Shown piece by piece: positions 32,701 to 43,960 of a stretch of DNA of 46,463 nt. The notes beneath the pieces are model-generated. The model had not been told where the DNA came from and made no database searches. It saw only the letters and a list, made by a program, of their open reading frames with translations. Location of the stretch: assembly GCA_015657535.1 (NCBI GenBank), contig JADHZB010001688.1:100010-146472 (forward strand). The letters run 5' to 3'. How positions within the stretch are numbered: the first letter of the stretch is position 1; every line of letters starts with the position of its first letter. This DNA is from Nephromyces sp. MM_2019 (lineage: Eukaryota; Apicomplexa; Aconoidasida; Nephromycida). A program made the position numbers and the translations under genes.

Positions 32701-35700
32701 GTGGATGACTTCTGATGTCTATGCCAGAATTTCACTAGACTGATATTACATCCACTATTAAAATCTACTGTATTATTGCAATTACTACAATTATTAGGGT
32801 ATTAATTTATGAGTAATAACAATCTGAGTAGGAGTCTGTACGTGGATACTTAGTTGCGGTAGCATCTAGTTAAGCTTTCTAAAATGGCTTTCATGCTTAG
32901 CGCATTCTTAATGATGATTAATTTTTTTCTTGCAGGAAAAAGTGCTGGATTCGATGGCAAGTTGTCTAATTAGCATGTTTAAGTCTATAACCGCACACCC
33001 GAAACCTCCAGCTTACACACATCTGCTATTTCAGAGCCTCAGGTAAAGTGAGAAGTCATTATAAAGAAAGCCAAAGAAAGAAAAGATAATGTCGAGAAGC
33101 AGTTTTTGTGAATGGAATAATGCAGGGGCCTTACGTGGTGTCGCCTAGATTATTTTGATTTTGGAGTCAATGCTTTGCATCTAATTGACAGGAGGCAGTT
33201 TCTTTTGTGTATTGCTTACCTTTTTTTCATTTTCCACCTGCTATAAGTGCATAAATAAATTTTTTTTTTCTTTTGGATCACAGAAATCACCAAGTTATAA
33301 CCAAATTTTTTGCTGGGCCAAACCGGTCAATACAACTTTCTAGGCATCATATTATTAGGCATTACTCTAATTGGGGATAGGTGAATACAAAAGATTTGAA
33401 CCCAGTTTTATCGCTTATTCACACCGATAGTCATGTCCGCAGGAATTTATTTTTTTTTTCCGAGCCGAGAAACTTAAAAAATTCGGATGCTGTAAATACC
33501 CATAAGAGTACCGCTGATATGTTTGTTGGAGACTCACCATTACTATGCCTATTACTGGAGGTGCTTAGCGGAATGCTGTCCGGTTTAGGCACGTGGGAGG
33601 AGGTGAAATACTCATTGGTGAGCCGCAGTGGTACACCCCTTGGGTAAATTGAAGTCACACATGCGTGTCAATGCAGCTGACGCGCATATCTTGATGCGCG
33701 TCTGCGCGTTACCATGCATAATTCATATTTAAAAGCGTAGCTTTTACATTCGTCTATACCTTAGATTGCGGATGCCTACGTACCTCCCCACGTTTACCCC
33801 TGCATGAGTGCTTCCAAAAACATAATTTTGTGTAAACCATTGCGCGCCCACGGATGCACCCAAGAGTATCAGGAGTGTAAACTGCTTTATATTTTATACA
33901 GTCTTCTACTATCGGAGATATCTTTGGATTGATATACAACAAGTGGGAGAAGCTAAGTACCACTAACAAGCTCTCTGTCAAAAAAATACTTGAAGATTCG
34001 TACAAGAAAAATCCGGAGATGCTAACAGCGCTAGAGTAAGCTAGCCAATTTTTTTGAAAAAAATTGAATTAAAGAAGTTTATTTATAAAGAATCATGCTG
34101 GAAGACATAATATGATAGAGAAGGATTAATGCATAGATAGTGCGGAAGTGACAAGAATTAAAATAATCATAGCCGAGGATAAAAACTCTTATCAATACAC
34201 TAGGGAAGAATACATAACACGCATACCATAAAAATTTAGGGGTAGTTGAACTTTTACAAATTGATAAAAAATAGAGAAAGATATATAGAAGAATACCTGC
34301 CTCCTGAAAGTATATTCCTGAGTTTTCAGAAAATAGTTAGATTGCACATTTCGTTTTGCATGCCTTTATAGACAAATTCCTGCGACCTATCCTATACCTG
34401 TTCATATCCTCCTAGTTTGATGTTAGCAAATCACGAGTACTACGTACCTCCCAACAGGGCGCATGATAAGGTTAAATTACTCAAAAAAAACACCGAGATC
34501 ATACAGCAGGCTGGTAGCACCGAAGAAATACCATCAAATGAGGTGGCTTCTAAGCAAGACATACCAGGTGACAACAAAACTGAGAAATATATGCATTATG
34601 TAGCTTCTACGGAGTATCCAGTAATGAACAAGCTTCCTGCTAAGAAACAAATAGGCATCCTTCAGAAATCACCACCAGGGGTTGGCAAAGATGAGGAGAT
34701 GCCCTTCTTTCCGTTAGAAAAAAAGAAATTTAATGTAAGCGGCGGCACGGAGGCTAATCATGATAATGGTCCCTGGTTCGCCGATTATTGCAAACACTTG
34801 GATGCAGACGAAGAAAAGGGGCCCTTTATTCGAATGCCCACATTACATCCCCTTCATTTACTTCCTCTTCATTTAATTCCTCTTCACCTTCTCAGAAGAC
34901 CGTCCCCCCAGCCTGCACGCCTTCTACCTCTTCATCCCCCCGAGGAAACTTGCATTTTCAACTCCAACTTCTTCGAAAGCGGAGCGTATTTCATGGGAGA
35001 CCCTTTAAATACTACGCTGAGCAACCAGTATCAATCAATTGCAGCAGTGGAAGGAGGTAGCGGTAGCTTCTGTGCGGGCGATTGTGTAAGAAGTCAACCA
35101 TTAGCTAAAATTAACGAAGATGGACATATAACAGAGCACGATCATCCAATTTCCTTCCTTTCAATGAAAGAATCTTTTCCTTTAGAGACGTTTCCTAATG
35201 AATATGCTATGGCTAATCGCTGCGAAGTAGCATTAGAGACGCCAGCTTCTCCCCCCATTAAATGGGGCTTTATTGGCGTAAAAAGAATTCCCCCGATTTC
35301 TGGCTTTGCTAGCATATGGCGGAATTTCATGATGTCCAAGACTTGGGACTTAAGTTGCCGAGATTCAGTAACACCAAGCTCACAAGTAAAATCGAGACCT
35401 AGGAGTTTTACGCAGAAAAGCAAAGACGGAATAAGCTCCCCAATAGCAAAGGGTTGGGCAGATCTTGAGAGCTTAGAAAATAGCGAGTTTAAAGAGCTTA
35501 AACAAGAATTCCCTACTATTTTCACCCATGACAGCAGTATCAAGGATACAAAGCATTCGAAAGCACCAGCTTCCCTTGAAAAAGCTCGAAAAGCATCCAA
35601 TGCGGTGAATCCTGCTAAGAACATGATGCTATTATCACGACAATTTCAAGAAGCGAATTCACAAGAGGCTCAAGCAGTCACACAGAGCAGTACAACGCTA

Positions 35701-36974
35701 TATTCCACACAGGTGGATACATCACTAGAGTACGATAAAGCCTATAGCCCGGATGAAAGAAACGTGACATTATTAGCTGAGGTGGGTAATCTCACGTACC
35801 CAGAATCTAAAACAGAACGAAATGACCTTCCTGATTCTAATCCTGCTGTCCAAACTGAGAGTGGAGCAGGTCTTTCCAAAGCTGCTTTTCCCTCTGCATC
35901 ACCTGTAGACGGTGCACTAAATGCTGCTCGGAACACTGATAGCGAAAACCGTGGTCACAACAATAAAGCGGTGCAAGAAAAGGATTCTGCTTGCAGTGCT
36001 GGTGTAAGACTTGGGTCTTTCGGTGCGGATATGAATTCCTTAATAGGGACAGAAGAGCGTAATAGACAGATTAATGCAACCCCCGATATCGCGTCTGCAG
36101 GACAAGTAGAAGAACTGTTATCGCCAATCGAAGATGAAGGAAATACGGGGAGAGGGGATTTTGAAGTTATACAAGAAAGCCCTTTAGAAAATATAGATTC
36201 ACCGGAAGCTAATACGCTTAGGTCATCACATGTCTACAGCCATTGTATGAAAAAATATAAGAATGCCTATGGTACAGAAGACAACCTCAGTTCCCAATTA
36301 ACGGAAACAATCTCTCAAAAACACCCCTGCAAGAGGCAGCTTCCCCAAGTTCCAGCCTTCATCGGCCCTGATATCTCTGAATCTCCGGTGGTACTTTGCA
36401 GAGAAAGTTGCTCACGCAAAAGATTGTCACTCCACCTTCAGACTCCTAGCCTGAACCCCCGGAGCATCTCACCCCCCTCGGACTTGTCTACACACAATAC
36501 CAAGTCATTTGACCCGTTTACTCAATGGACTAAAAAATCTCCTGCAGTTAATGAAAAAGCTCCAGGAAGCCAGGAGACAATAGATAAAGCAGAAAATGAG
36601 CTTCAAAAAGTGTCTTCACCGCAGCTAGGCCCCAAATCACTCAAACGCAGAAAAGGAGTACGAAGCAGGGGAAATTGGAGTGCAAGGTACACGAAGCTGC
36701 AGTCGGAGGGTGCACTCAATAGCACAGAGAGTGGAAATAAGAAAAATTGCCTTTACAAGCATCATTCTGCAGAAAACTTTCCTGCCTCGTCATTCTCTGA
36801 AGACTGGATGATTCGCAGGAACCAGTTTAGGGGGCCGTTAGAAGAAAATGCATTGCTTGGGCCTGGAATAGACATGAATCTTGGAGAATACTAATTTTTT
36901 CTTTTAATTGTAGCTATATCTCAGGAAAAATTGATACAATTACCCCCTCGGTCAAGTTGCAGGCGTTGAAATAG
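29289..36974 (+). CDS. Lipid-anchored ARM/HEAT-like protein with long disordered tail
   Basis: Exons: 29289-29732, 30652-30867, 31747-31902, 32458-32619, 32936-33042, 33284-(variable)-33617, 33902-34035, 34416-36836, 36914-36974. Junction phases agree from 31747 onward except inside 33284-33617, where an in-frame TAG at 33378 implies an unplaced intron. M-G-C at the start fits N-myristoylation plus palmitoylation. The exons at 31747-34035 give amphipathic helices of armadillo type (S-N-T-I-L-A-L-L-C-H-L-T-K-S-A-N-I-C-K-L-L). L-M-L-A-N-H-E-Y-Y-V-P-P-N begins the last large exon, followed by about 780 Ser/Pro/Glu-rich residues. I recognise no named family. A membrane-tethered scaffold is the inference. 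Joining the first two exons to the rest is likely but not proven, as the 30868 donor (GTTGGA) is weak. Confidence 0.6.
30652..30909 (+). CDS. Second exon, basic helical
   Basis: Acceptor ATCTGCAG, phase 0. Q-L-Q-L-L-W-Y-L-T-K-A-K-K and D-L-L-K-K-L-E-N-G-F mark it as coding. The frame ends at a TAA inside CTACTAAC, which resembles an intron branch site, so the exon may really end at 30867 before GTTGGA. Confidence 0.6.
   Translation, partial: LNQQRDPEISAEVRSGADYKEGDEPSLSQLQLLWYLTKAKKTTERATKKDLLKKLENGFSRERRLLGHESSKVGTPVEYMLIEIY
31747..31902 (+). CDS. ARM-like repeat exon
   Basis: Donor AAG/GTGAGT at 31903, phase 0 to 0. H-E-A-I-N-F-L-I-S-C-L and N-T-I-L-A-L-L-C-H-L follow the armadillo helix pattern. 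Directly upstream, 31570-31743 is open in the same frame and might contain another exon. Confidence 0.7.
32458..32619 (+). CDS. ARM-like gene internal exon
   Basis: Acceptor CATATAG, donor GTAAGC, phase 0 to 0. It encodes I-L-D-V-T-A-E-S-S-L-F and Y-L-L-F-W-I-F-F-N-S-M-A-G-K-I-P-D. Confidence 0.7.
32936..33042 (+). CDS. ARM-like gene internal exon
   Basis: Acceptor TTTTCTTGCAG, donor GTAAAG, phase 0 to 2. It encodes V-L-D-S-M-A-S-C-L-I-S-M-F-K-S and Y-T-H-L-L-F-Q-S-L-R, typical helix pairs. Confidence 0.7.
33284..33617 (+). CDS. ARM-like gene region with unresolved intron
   Basis: Entry at 33284 (phase 2) and exit at TTG/GTGAGC (33618, phase 0) are in the same frame but separated by TAG at 33378. 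Two phase-compatible introns would remove it: 33294-33380 (GTTATA to GATAG) or about 33325-33430 (GTCAAT to GATAG). The 3' part reads S-P-L-L-C-L-L-L-E-V-L-S-G-M-L-S. Confidence 0.5.
33902..34035 (+). CDS. ARM-like gene internal exon
   Basis: Acceptor TTTTATACAG, donor GTAAGC at 34036, phase 0 to 2. It encodes I-G-D-I-F-G-L-I-Y-N-K-W-E-K-L and joins in phase to L-D-L-M-L-A-N-H. Confidence 0.75.
34416..36836 (+). CDS. Large exon, disordered Ser/Pro-rich tail
   Basis: Acceptor TCCTCCTAG. 806 codons to a GTTAGA donor at 36837 (phase 2); unspliced, the frame would run to TAA at 36892-36894. After the short ARM-like start the peptide is rich in Ser, Glu, Lys and Pro. It includes a Pro-Leu-His run near 34845-34945 and a basic patch (L-K-R-R-K-G-V-R-S-R-G-N) near the end. 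Confidence 0.8.
36914..36974 (+). CDS. Probable last exon after a cryptic terminal intron
   Basis: The preceding intron carries TACTAAT, a T-rich tract and TTGTAG. One base completes Pro, then Y-I-S-G-K-I-D-T-I-T-P-S-V-K-L and TAG. Phase matches the donor at 36837. Confidence 0.5.
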
Positions 36975-39764
36975 CAATTTCCATAAAAGCAAAGGAAAGA
37001 TGGGGATCCGTATATATAGGGTTCCGTTGACTCAGTTGAAGGCGGGCTTTAACAGCTAAGCAGGTTAATCTAATAAGAGATTACTTATAAGGAACTGATT
37101 AGTAGGGGTATACTGCGGTGGATAGAAGCGGACTCCAAAACGAAATTATCTCATAAAATAGAGTAATCATACTATGGGTGCCATACTAGGATTATCGTAG
37201 GTATGTAATAGCACAGACCTGGTTGCTAAATGGCGTAATAAAACAGCCTAAGACATAGGCCAGAGATCCTATGTCTATCTTCTGAAAGAAGATGCAAAAC
37301 ATCTTACGAATTGGCTTTGATCATTAATATCTAACATGTTCTTACTCTTTTTTCCCTCTCGCTTATCCAGAGCTAGCTTTCCAAAACGCATCACCGCTAT
37401 TAAACTATGCGTCTTCCCCACATGTTGAATTCTACAAGAAAATTATGCGCTAAAACTTCTAAAAGATACATCTATCCGCTGCGAGAAGCAACACCAAATG
37501 CTACTGCAGAGCAAGAATTCTATGACTAGGAACTTTAGTTAAAAGGCTCTTCCACGGCATCCCATCGCTCCACCACAGTATACTGGGCAAAGTTCACCTG
37601 GACATGCTCAAACTTATAAGCATCACCAATAGGTATCATTAACGTTCAACTCAGCATTTAATAGCACGCGCCAATATATTCCCGCAAGAAAGCACAAACT
37701 CGCAGACATATCCTGCCGCGCTCATATGTACTCTCGTGCTTATATATCGTCTCCCGCCGGGGCCCATATACAACACATGCTAGTTTATATGCAAATACAC
37801 ACTCAACAAAATTTCAAGCAAAGATAAACCCATGAATATAAACTTCATGCGAAAACACAAGTAGCCACATTCGATGAACAGTGGCAAAACAGGCTTCAAA
37901 GCGTACCGCTTCTATTCATCAAGCATCATATTTCCCCACTTCCTCCCATACCTTGGCAATATTATCAGAACGTAAACCAAAACGAAATAAACTAACTCCC
38001 CCCTTCCGAACTACGACCATTTACAAGATACTTGGAGTTTAACCACGTTATAATACACTGCAAAAGAAACACACGTTAAATTCCTTCCATGCCTTATCTT
38101 GGGCTCATGGAAGTACCAATGTTACCAAGTAGTACCCAACCTTTAGGATGAAGTTTTCATCATTAAAACGTAAAGATATAACATAATTTTAGCCAGTAAA
38201 GATATAGCAGAGTCAAACAAAAAGTGAGATTTAAATCAAGACATTCAGCATAGTATAAATAAAAAGCAAAGAACTCAATACGAACCACCCGAAGGACTAT
38301 CAACAAATGGCAGCTACAAATTTACTAATGAGACCTCCCTTTCATCGTATGAATCTACGAGTTCTACAATTTACGAAGCCAATTACGTGCGCGAAAATCC
38401 ACAAGGATGCAGACGTATAAACGATATTGCAGGGCGTTCGAAATATATCGAGCTTCCCTTATCAGCCACCCATAAGACGCATACGTGAAAAAATCACACA
38501 CAAGCTGAGATGTAAATATATTCACTTCATTGGGTACCTATCCATACATACTAACAAGCAAATGCAGCAAATATACAAAAGGAATGGCAAATAAAAATTC
38601 ACACACCAGCAGTTGCTCAAAAGGTCACTATATATATGTTTGCATTCACAAAGCATAGAAAAATAATTAAAAAAATTCAAAAAATTGCAGGTAAACCACT
38701 TACTACATGCAATTCACCTCCTTACAGTGAAGTAGAAGCACACATTATACCTGCATTTAGCACACAGCTTATAGTAAAAATTAATACACTTAACAAAAGC
38801 AAAAATAATAGGATGGACGCATCAAAACAGGCAGATACAACAAGAGGGACATCATTTTACATAGAAACTAACTACAGCACAGAATAATGGAGGCTGCCAC
38901 AGGGTATATTTACTCCTACGCAACTGCCATTAGCATAGTTAAATTCGAGCAATTTTATACAAAAACAGAAAATTCACTTGAAAAAAGCGCACCAAAGACC
39001 GAAAACTATCCTTCAGACGAAACTTTATTATATGTTAATAAGCAAGTACACAAAACTGCAGTATAATACATTTAATGTCACATCTTTTTCTCTAGTTCAT
39101 GCTGAGTGTGCATCAAGAAAGACATGAAGTGCAAAGTTACAGACCTAGGAGGAAAAAAAATTATAGCTACATGTCAACTATGACAAAAACTGTTGCACTA
39201 GCTCTCCCAACTATAGCCAACTAAGCATACGACTCTCACATATACATGCAGCCCCCTCTCATATAAAGATCAGAGAAAAAAAAATAGAGTACATAATTTC
39301 CGAGATATACAAAAAACTATAGGTACGTGAATATAGTAGAAGGCACAAGCATGCACACATACGGCAAGTGAAGCATATATATCAAAGTATGCAATAAATC
39401 TAAATCAGCACGGGAGGCTAAGAAAATTTATGCAATAACAGAACAATGACATATACGCTAGTGAAAAAAGCGAGAAAATATATGAATAACTCCATCCATC
39501 ACATATGGGTTTATCGTAAATTTTTTTCCTGTAAAAGGGCGGAAAAAAAGCACTCAAATGGAGAAAAGCATGCTCAAATAAAAAAATAAAATTCGTACCT
39601 TGAAAAACATATAAAACTCTATATATACTCATTTTTTCTCAAAATACTGACCCAGGGGGGCTATCTGCATAGCCTAAATTAACAAAAAGCCTACATATAC
39701 TAACCAAAAAAAACTTTTTGAAACCCTAAAAGGGCCACACACACTACCCGCTAAAACTTAACCA
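36975..39764. other. Convergent intergenic region
   Basis: AT-rich sequence between the plus-strand ARM-like gene and the minus-strand tetraspan gene. An 83-codon frame at 38636-38887 (plus) has ATG and a Lys-rich start but no motif. Apart from the exon-like 37371-37453, nothing else is convincing. Confidence 0.45.
37371..37453 (+). CDS. Possible terminal exon of unknown gene
   Basis: Strong acceptor (TTTCCCTCTCGCTTATCCAG). In phase 1 it reads L-A-F-Q-N-A-S-P-L-L-N-Y-A-S-S-P-H-V-E-F-Y and stops at 37451. It may be a further exon of the ARM-like gene or the end of a separate transcript. Confidence 0.35.
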
Positions 39765-40442
39765 TCATACTTCCACACTAGGCTTTGCAATCGTGACACT
39801 ATTCGCATCCATGCCTAGCTGGTGTGTATTCAGCTTGGCAACTTTGCCTTCTACAGGTGAGGACTTTGCCACAAATGGTATACCACGCATAGGAATATTT
39901 CTGTTTCCAGCATTGCTGGAGTCAAAGCGGGAAAACATTGAGTAGCTCAGCTTCCAAAATTTCCAAGCTACTACCATTTCAAAAATGCAAATAACTACTA
40001 TGATAAATTCAAGTATAAGGCAGGTCAAAAACAATGCCTTGGTAGCTTTAATATGTTGCTCCTGTATAGTCAGTGAGCTGTCGTTCTTATCTTGCAAACT
40101 CAGGGATAAAGAGTAGCCCAGAATGAAGTGAATTAATGCATACACGGAAATCACTGCTGCAAGTACAAGGTTTATAACATATATAAAGTGGTCTCTCTTA
40201 CTCATGCTCTTCCCATATAAATAGAGGAATAATACAGAAAAGATACAAGATACCCCCACTACAAATTGAGCGAACACGAAGCCAGATGGAAAGACAAACG
40301 TTAAGATGCAACCAATCCAAGCAATGATCAACTTAGCGAGGGAGACCAAGAAAGCTCGGCCGAAAAGGATGAGATCTTCATCGGATAAGAGCGAGGTACC
40401 CCCAAGCCGAATGTTAGAGAAATGAGGGGTACCGCTAGCCAT
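39765..40442 (-). CDS. Four-pass integral membrane protein
   Basis: Single exon, 225 residues. I chose the ATG at 40442 because it lies in CACCATGGC, a near-perfect eukaryotic start context; the frame stays open 51 codons further upstream. Hydrophobic segments lie at about residues 30-51, 54-76, 86-110 and 136-160, with the N- and C-termini probably cytosolic. The second lumenal loop (111-135) contains N-D-S, a glycosylation sequon. The cytosolic tail of about 65 residues is basic and polar. The layout resembles MARVEL- or tetraspan-like proteins in general, but there is no CCG motif of true tetraspanins, and I cannot name the family. Confidence 0.8.
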   Translation of the reverse strand: MASGTPHFSNIRLGGTSLLSDEDLILFGRAFLVSLAKLIIAWIGCILTFVFPSGFVFAQFVVGVSCIFSVLFLYLYGKSMSKRDHFIYVINLVLAAVISVYALIHFILGYSLSLSLQDKNDSSLTIQEQHIKATKALFLTCLILEFIIVVICIFEMVVAWKFWKLSYSMFSRFDSSNAGNRNIPMRGIPFVAKSSPVEGKVAKLNTHQLGMDANSVTIAKPSVEV

Positions 40443-41345
40443 GGTGATGGTATTCTGAGGGAAAAATAGTGGCAGAAAGTTAAAGCGACGATAGGAAAGA
40501 AGTGTGGAGGATGGGGCAGAAGGATGCAGTGAAAACGGAGGGCGGATTATACGCAATATCTGAGACCAACAACACAGGCATAACAAACAGTACATATTGC
40601 ATGACGATTTTTCATGCGTCTACTATCGCACGTATTTAAGTCCCTGCAAAACAAAGATTTATAAAAGGTGAAAATAAACAAGAAACACTTAAACAAGGAA
40701 GCAAGGAAAAAATAAAACAGACCTAGGATGCAACGTATGTCACATAGAATACACTACCCCCTCGAATATCATCACTTATTTTCAAAAAATTGAAACTCAC
40801 AGTTTGTCAAAAACTGATCTTGCAGCTTCCCCTTCTCATACATTAAAAAAATATAGCAAGCGGTGCCTCTATGTCCCACATAAACAACTGCTCATTCCCA
40901 CAGAAACATATTCCAAAAAATACCGATAGTAAATGGAGCAGTCTTTCATACTCAGATACGGGTAGAAAAGTGTACAGAAAAATTAACTAGTTCTCCCAAC
41001 CATCAGGCCCGTGTGTCAATTTGTATCTTATTACTGTTAATAACACTATTTTTGCACAGGTGTACCCACATTCACGTCGCTTTCATGCATCTGCAGCCAT
41101 TCCGCAACATCAAAAAACGCGCCTCTACCTTATATCATTTATAGATGCATACGTCTTACTCATCTTCTAGTAATATAACAAAGATTGACAAACAAAAGCC
41201 GGTCTTTTCTCGTTTATCTAGCTTACCCAGTTGCTCCTCCCCCCCGTATACAAAATGACAAAGTAATATCACAAAAAAGTCAGTCAAAAACATTTAGAAA
41301 TGCAAATATTTATGTGAGGACTCGAACGCACTTCTTCTATTTCAG

Positions 41346-41474
41346 GAAAGGGTTGTGAAGGCTCCTGAGATTCCCCGTTATTCAGCTGGAGAATATTCCA
41401 AAATGCTAGCTCAACAAGCGCGAAAAGAAGTAGCTCCGTGGACCGTCAACAGCAAATTCTTCCTGATTTGCTGA
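41346..41474 (+). CDS. Isolated coding exon, probably terminal
   Basis: Acceptor CTTCTTCTATTTCAG, phase 0. 42 codons: E-R-V-V-K-A-P-E-I-P-R-Y-S-A-G-E-Y-S-K-M, then a charged helix and V-A-P-W-T-V-N-S-K-F-F to TGA at 41472. Composition is strongly protein-like, but no partner exon was found upstream. Family not recognised. Confidence 0.45.
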   Translation, partial: ERVVKAPEIPRYSAGEYSKMLAQQARKEVAPWTVNSKFFLIC

Positions 41475-43546
41475 AAGTGCTTCACGGATAGCAAACAAGC
41501 GGCGGAGCAAAGGTCATTAGCACGCGCTCACACATAGAATTTCGCACTATGACAAGAAGCGCGGGTAAACAGAGGTACTAAAATACAGATCCTCTTCCTA
41601 GTTTTGTACTTTTGAACGGTAAAACAAGAATGACTAATTTTATCGCGGTGCTAGTAATAAACGTGGACATAAACTTGTCACTCGTACATAGTATGCATAC
41701 GGGAAATACAAACTACATGATATACCAGTATGACTCTACGCATTACTGAAAATTATAGAGCTAAACAACCGTTTTTGCGCCGTGTGTACACCGGTTACAC
41801 GTGTGTGGACTCAAAAGTATTTATTGTTCGAACTTACTAATATCGGGCGCGCGTGCATGTTCAACTATACTGCTCAAGGGCAAGGTTGGCATACAATTAG
41901 TAGTAACGATGAGTAGCAGCTGAAGTTGCGTTGTATTATTGTATATACTACGCTGCTTACTGGAAGTGCTCCCACTTAGGAGTGCGTGCACATCAATTGC
42001 ACACGCGGGGAGTATGTAGAGTGTTCACTAAGACGTGTGATGGGGCACATCCAAGAGAGGGTTGCTTGTCTGTTCAATTATGCGTCGCTGGATTGACTGG
42101 CGAGTTGTAGTACTGCCTTGATTGAAAAACCGTCCACAATTTGCATCGAATGCGTATATTTATACGGTGCCATGGTCCGTAATGCTAGTAAAGTTCAACT
42201 TTCGTAGGTACCAGCGCCGGGAATCGTGTCATGACCAGGACGAAGGTTTTTTGACATGCAAAATTGACTTTAGATTGCTCATTGTCAGGTACTGCTTCAG
42301 TACTCCCATTTGTGATACTTTTTTGAAATTTTGCTAGGATATACGCAACAAGCAGCCCGTGAATATATTTAGAGTAGGTTCAGTGCACGTATTCCCTCGG
42401 TTATTTGCCCTTCAAGTGTTGGTGCCATTTTTTGTCTTTCTACAGCACAGTTAAGAGCTGTTTATGGGGTTCATTTAATGCGGTTCGATGCTTATCAAAT
42501 TTACGCTTGTGCTTTTCCATGGTTGATGAATTACGTAAATGGCATATGAGGCTACACTCGGCTCTGTATATTTAGTGTCAAGTAGAGTAGTACTGACATG
42601 GTCACCCCCCTACTGGATGTGGCGTGTATAATAGTCCGTTTGGAATAATTTATTTGATATATTTGGAAGCGGGAGGCAACTAGTTTCCTCACTTGAGAGG
42701 AATACCGCTATGTATGCCACCTACATTGCTGTATTGCAAAGGCAAGAGTTCAAAATTTGGGGCAAAAACCTGGAAAATTGCAGACGTATCAGTTTATCCA
42801 GGGGTGTTTCACGAAGAACTCGTGCGATTAGTCACTCATGTTTATTGCTGTCATGCTGAGAAACATATAAAACTAGTGGTTCGTTTTTATGAGCTTTATT
42901 TGGAGTAAACTATATAATTAGTACTCGTAATATCGTGTAACTCTGGTTTTTTTAGTATGCTTTTTATCATCATGTATGTAGTTAACTTAGTATAACCAGG
43001 TGCGCTTTCTTGCCATTATAAGGGCTTGTACCAAAAATTTATTAGATTTCATCACTGGATTAAACCATTTGTTGGTATCGGAGTTATGATAGTACTACAG
43101 CAGTATTCTGCTGGTTGTGCACTATGAAACAGAAGTAAATACATTATCATGCTAGGGTGTACCAAGACGAAATCTAAAAATGTGTGGTCATGGACACGTA
43201 ATTTCATGTCATTCCACGTTGTATTTGGTTATGAGTCCCGCGCGGGATAGTAAGCCAGATTATGTACAACTGTTCGGCATAAATGAAAGCCATCGGTGTT
43301 TTTATGCGGTCAATTTTAGCTCCATCTATAGCCTGTGAGAACGCGACGTTTATGAGTACTCGGCAGTATGAAGCGCTTAAACATAGCCCCTAGTTTCGGT
43401 CCCTGCAGGCTTGAGAAAATTTCAATAGATACGATCTAAAGTATAGTAATCTGCAGACCGACATGTAAACTGGGAAGTTCACTTCCAGGGGTAGATTCGT
43501 GTAGGGGCATTAGAGAGGATGACAGCACGTATGAGGATCTCAAGAC

Positions 43547-43960
43547 ATGAGATCACCAAAGAATCCGCACACAAGGCTGACAAAGCATCAAAACCTGAGG
43601 GTTTCAGAGAATCTACAAAACTGTGCATGCGCGCACATACTCATGGAGTTATCCATAATGGCAAAATATTCTGTTCATGCCTCTAGACGCGTGCGTAAAA
43701 ACTTCTGGCTAGCACAAAACATTGCATACAACCTGCATATATTCATAGACGAGTTCCCTACTTCCGCACAAGCTTCCCCCTTCCACACGCCCAACCTCCC
43801 TACTTCTGCACACCCACAATCTCCCCATTCCCGGACACCCAAGATGTCCAGGGGAAACCACAGGATTGCCCTCTGGTACACACACAACGGCGGCAATGCC
43901 CAGCCAGCTAACATTGTGCACCCAAAAGTCGTTGCTTCTGGGCTAAAACGCATAATCTGA
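43547..43960 (+). CDS. Ambiguous open frame with Pro/His-rich repeat
   Basis: 137 codons from a true ATG. The middle (F-P-T-S-A-Q-A-S-P-F-H-T-P-N-L-P-T-S-A-H) comes from an imperfect C-rich tandem repeat at about 43755-43850. The opposite strand is also open for 119 codons (44034-43675). I cannot decide which, if either, is real. Confidence 0.25.
   Translation: MRSPKNPHTRLTKHQNLRVSENLQNCACAHILMELSIMAKYSVHASRRVRKNFWLAQNIAYNLHIFIDEFPTSAQASPFHTPNLPTSAHPQSPHSRTPKMSRGNHRIALWYTHNGGNAQPANIVHPKVVASGLKRII

Noticed and set aside
35142..35624. 160-codon minus-strand frame
   Set aside because: Antisense shadow of the large exon 34416-36836, whose own frame is far longer and phase-linked.
41310..41340. 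tRNA-like T-loop (GTTCGAGTCC on the minus strand)
   Set aside because: The flanking bases do not form a T stem, and no D-loop or anticodon arm is visible.
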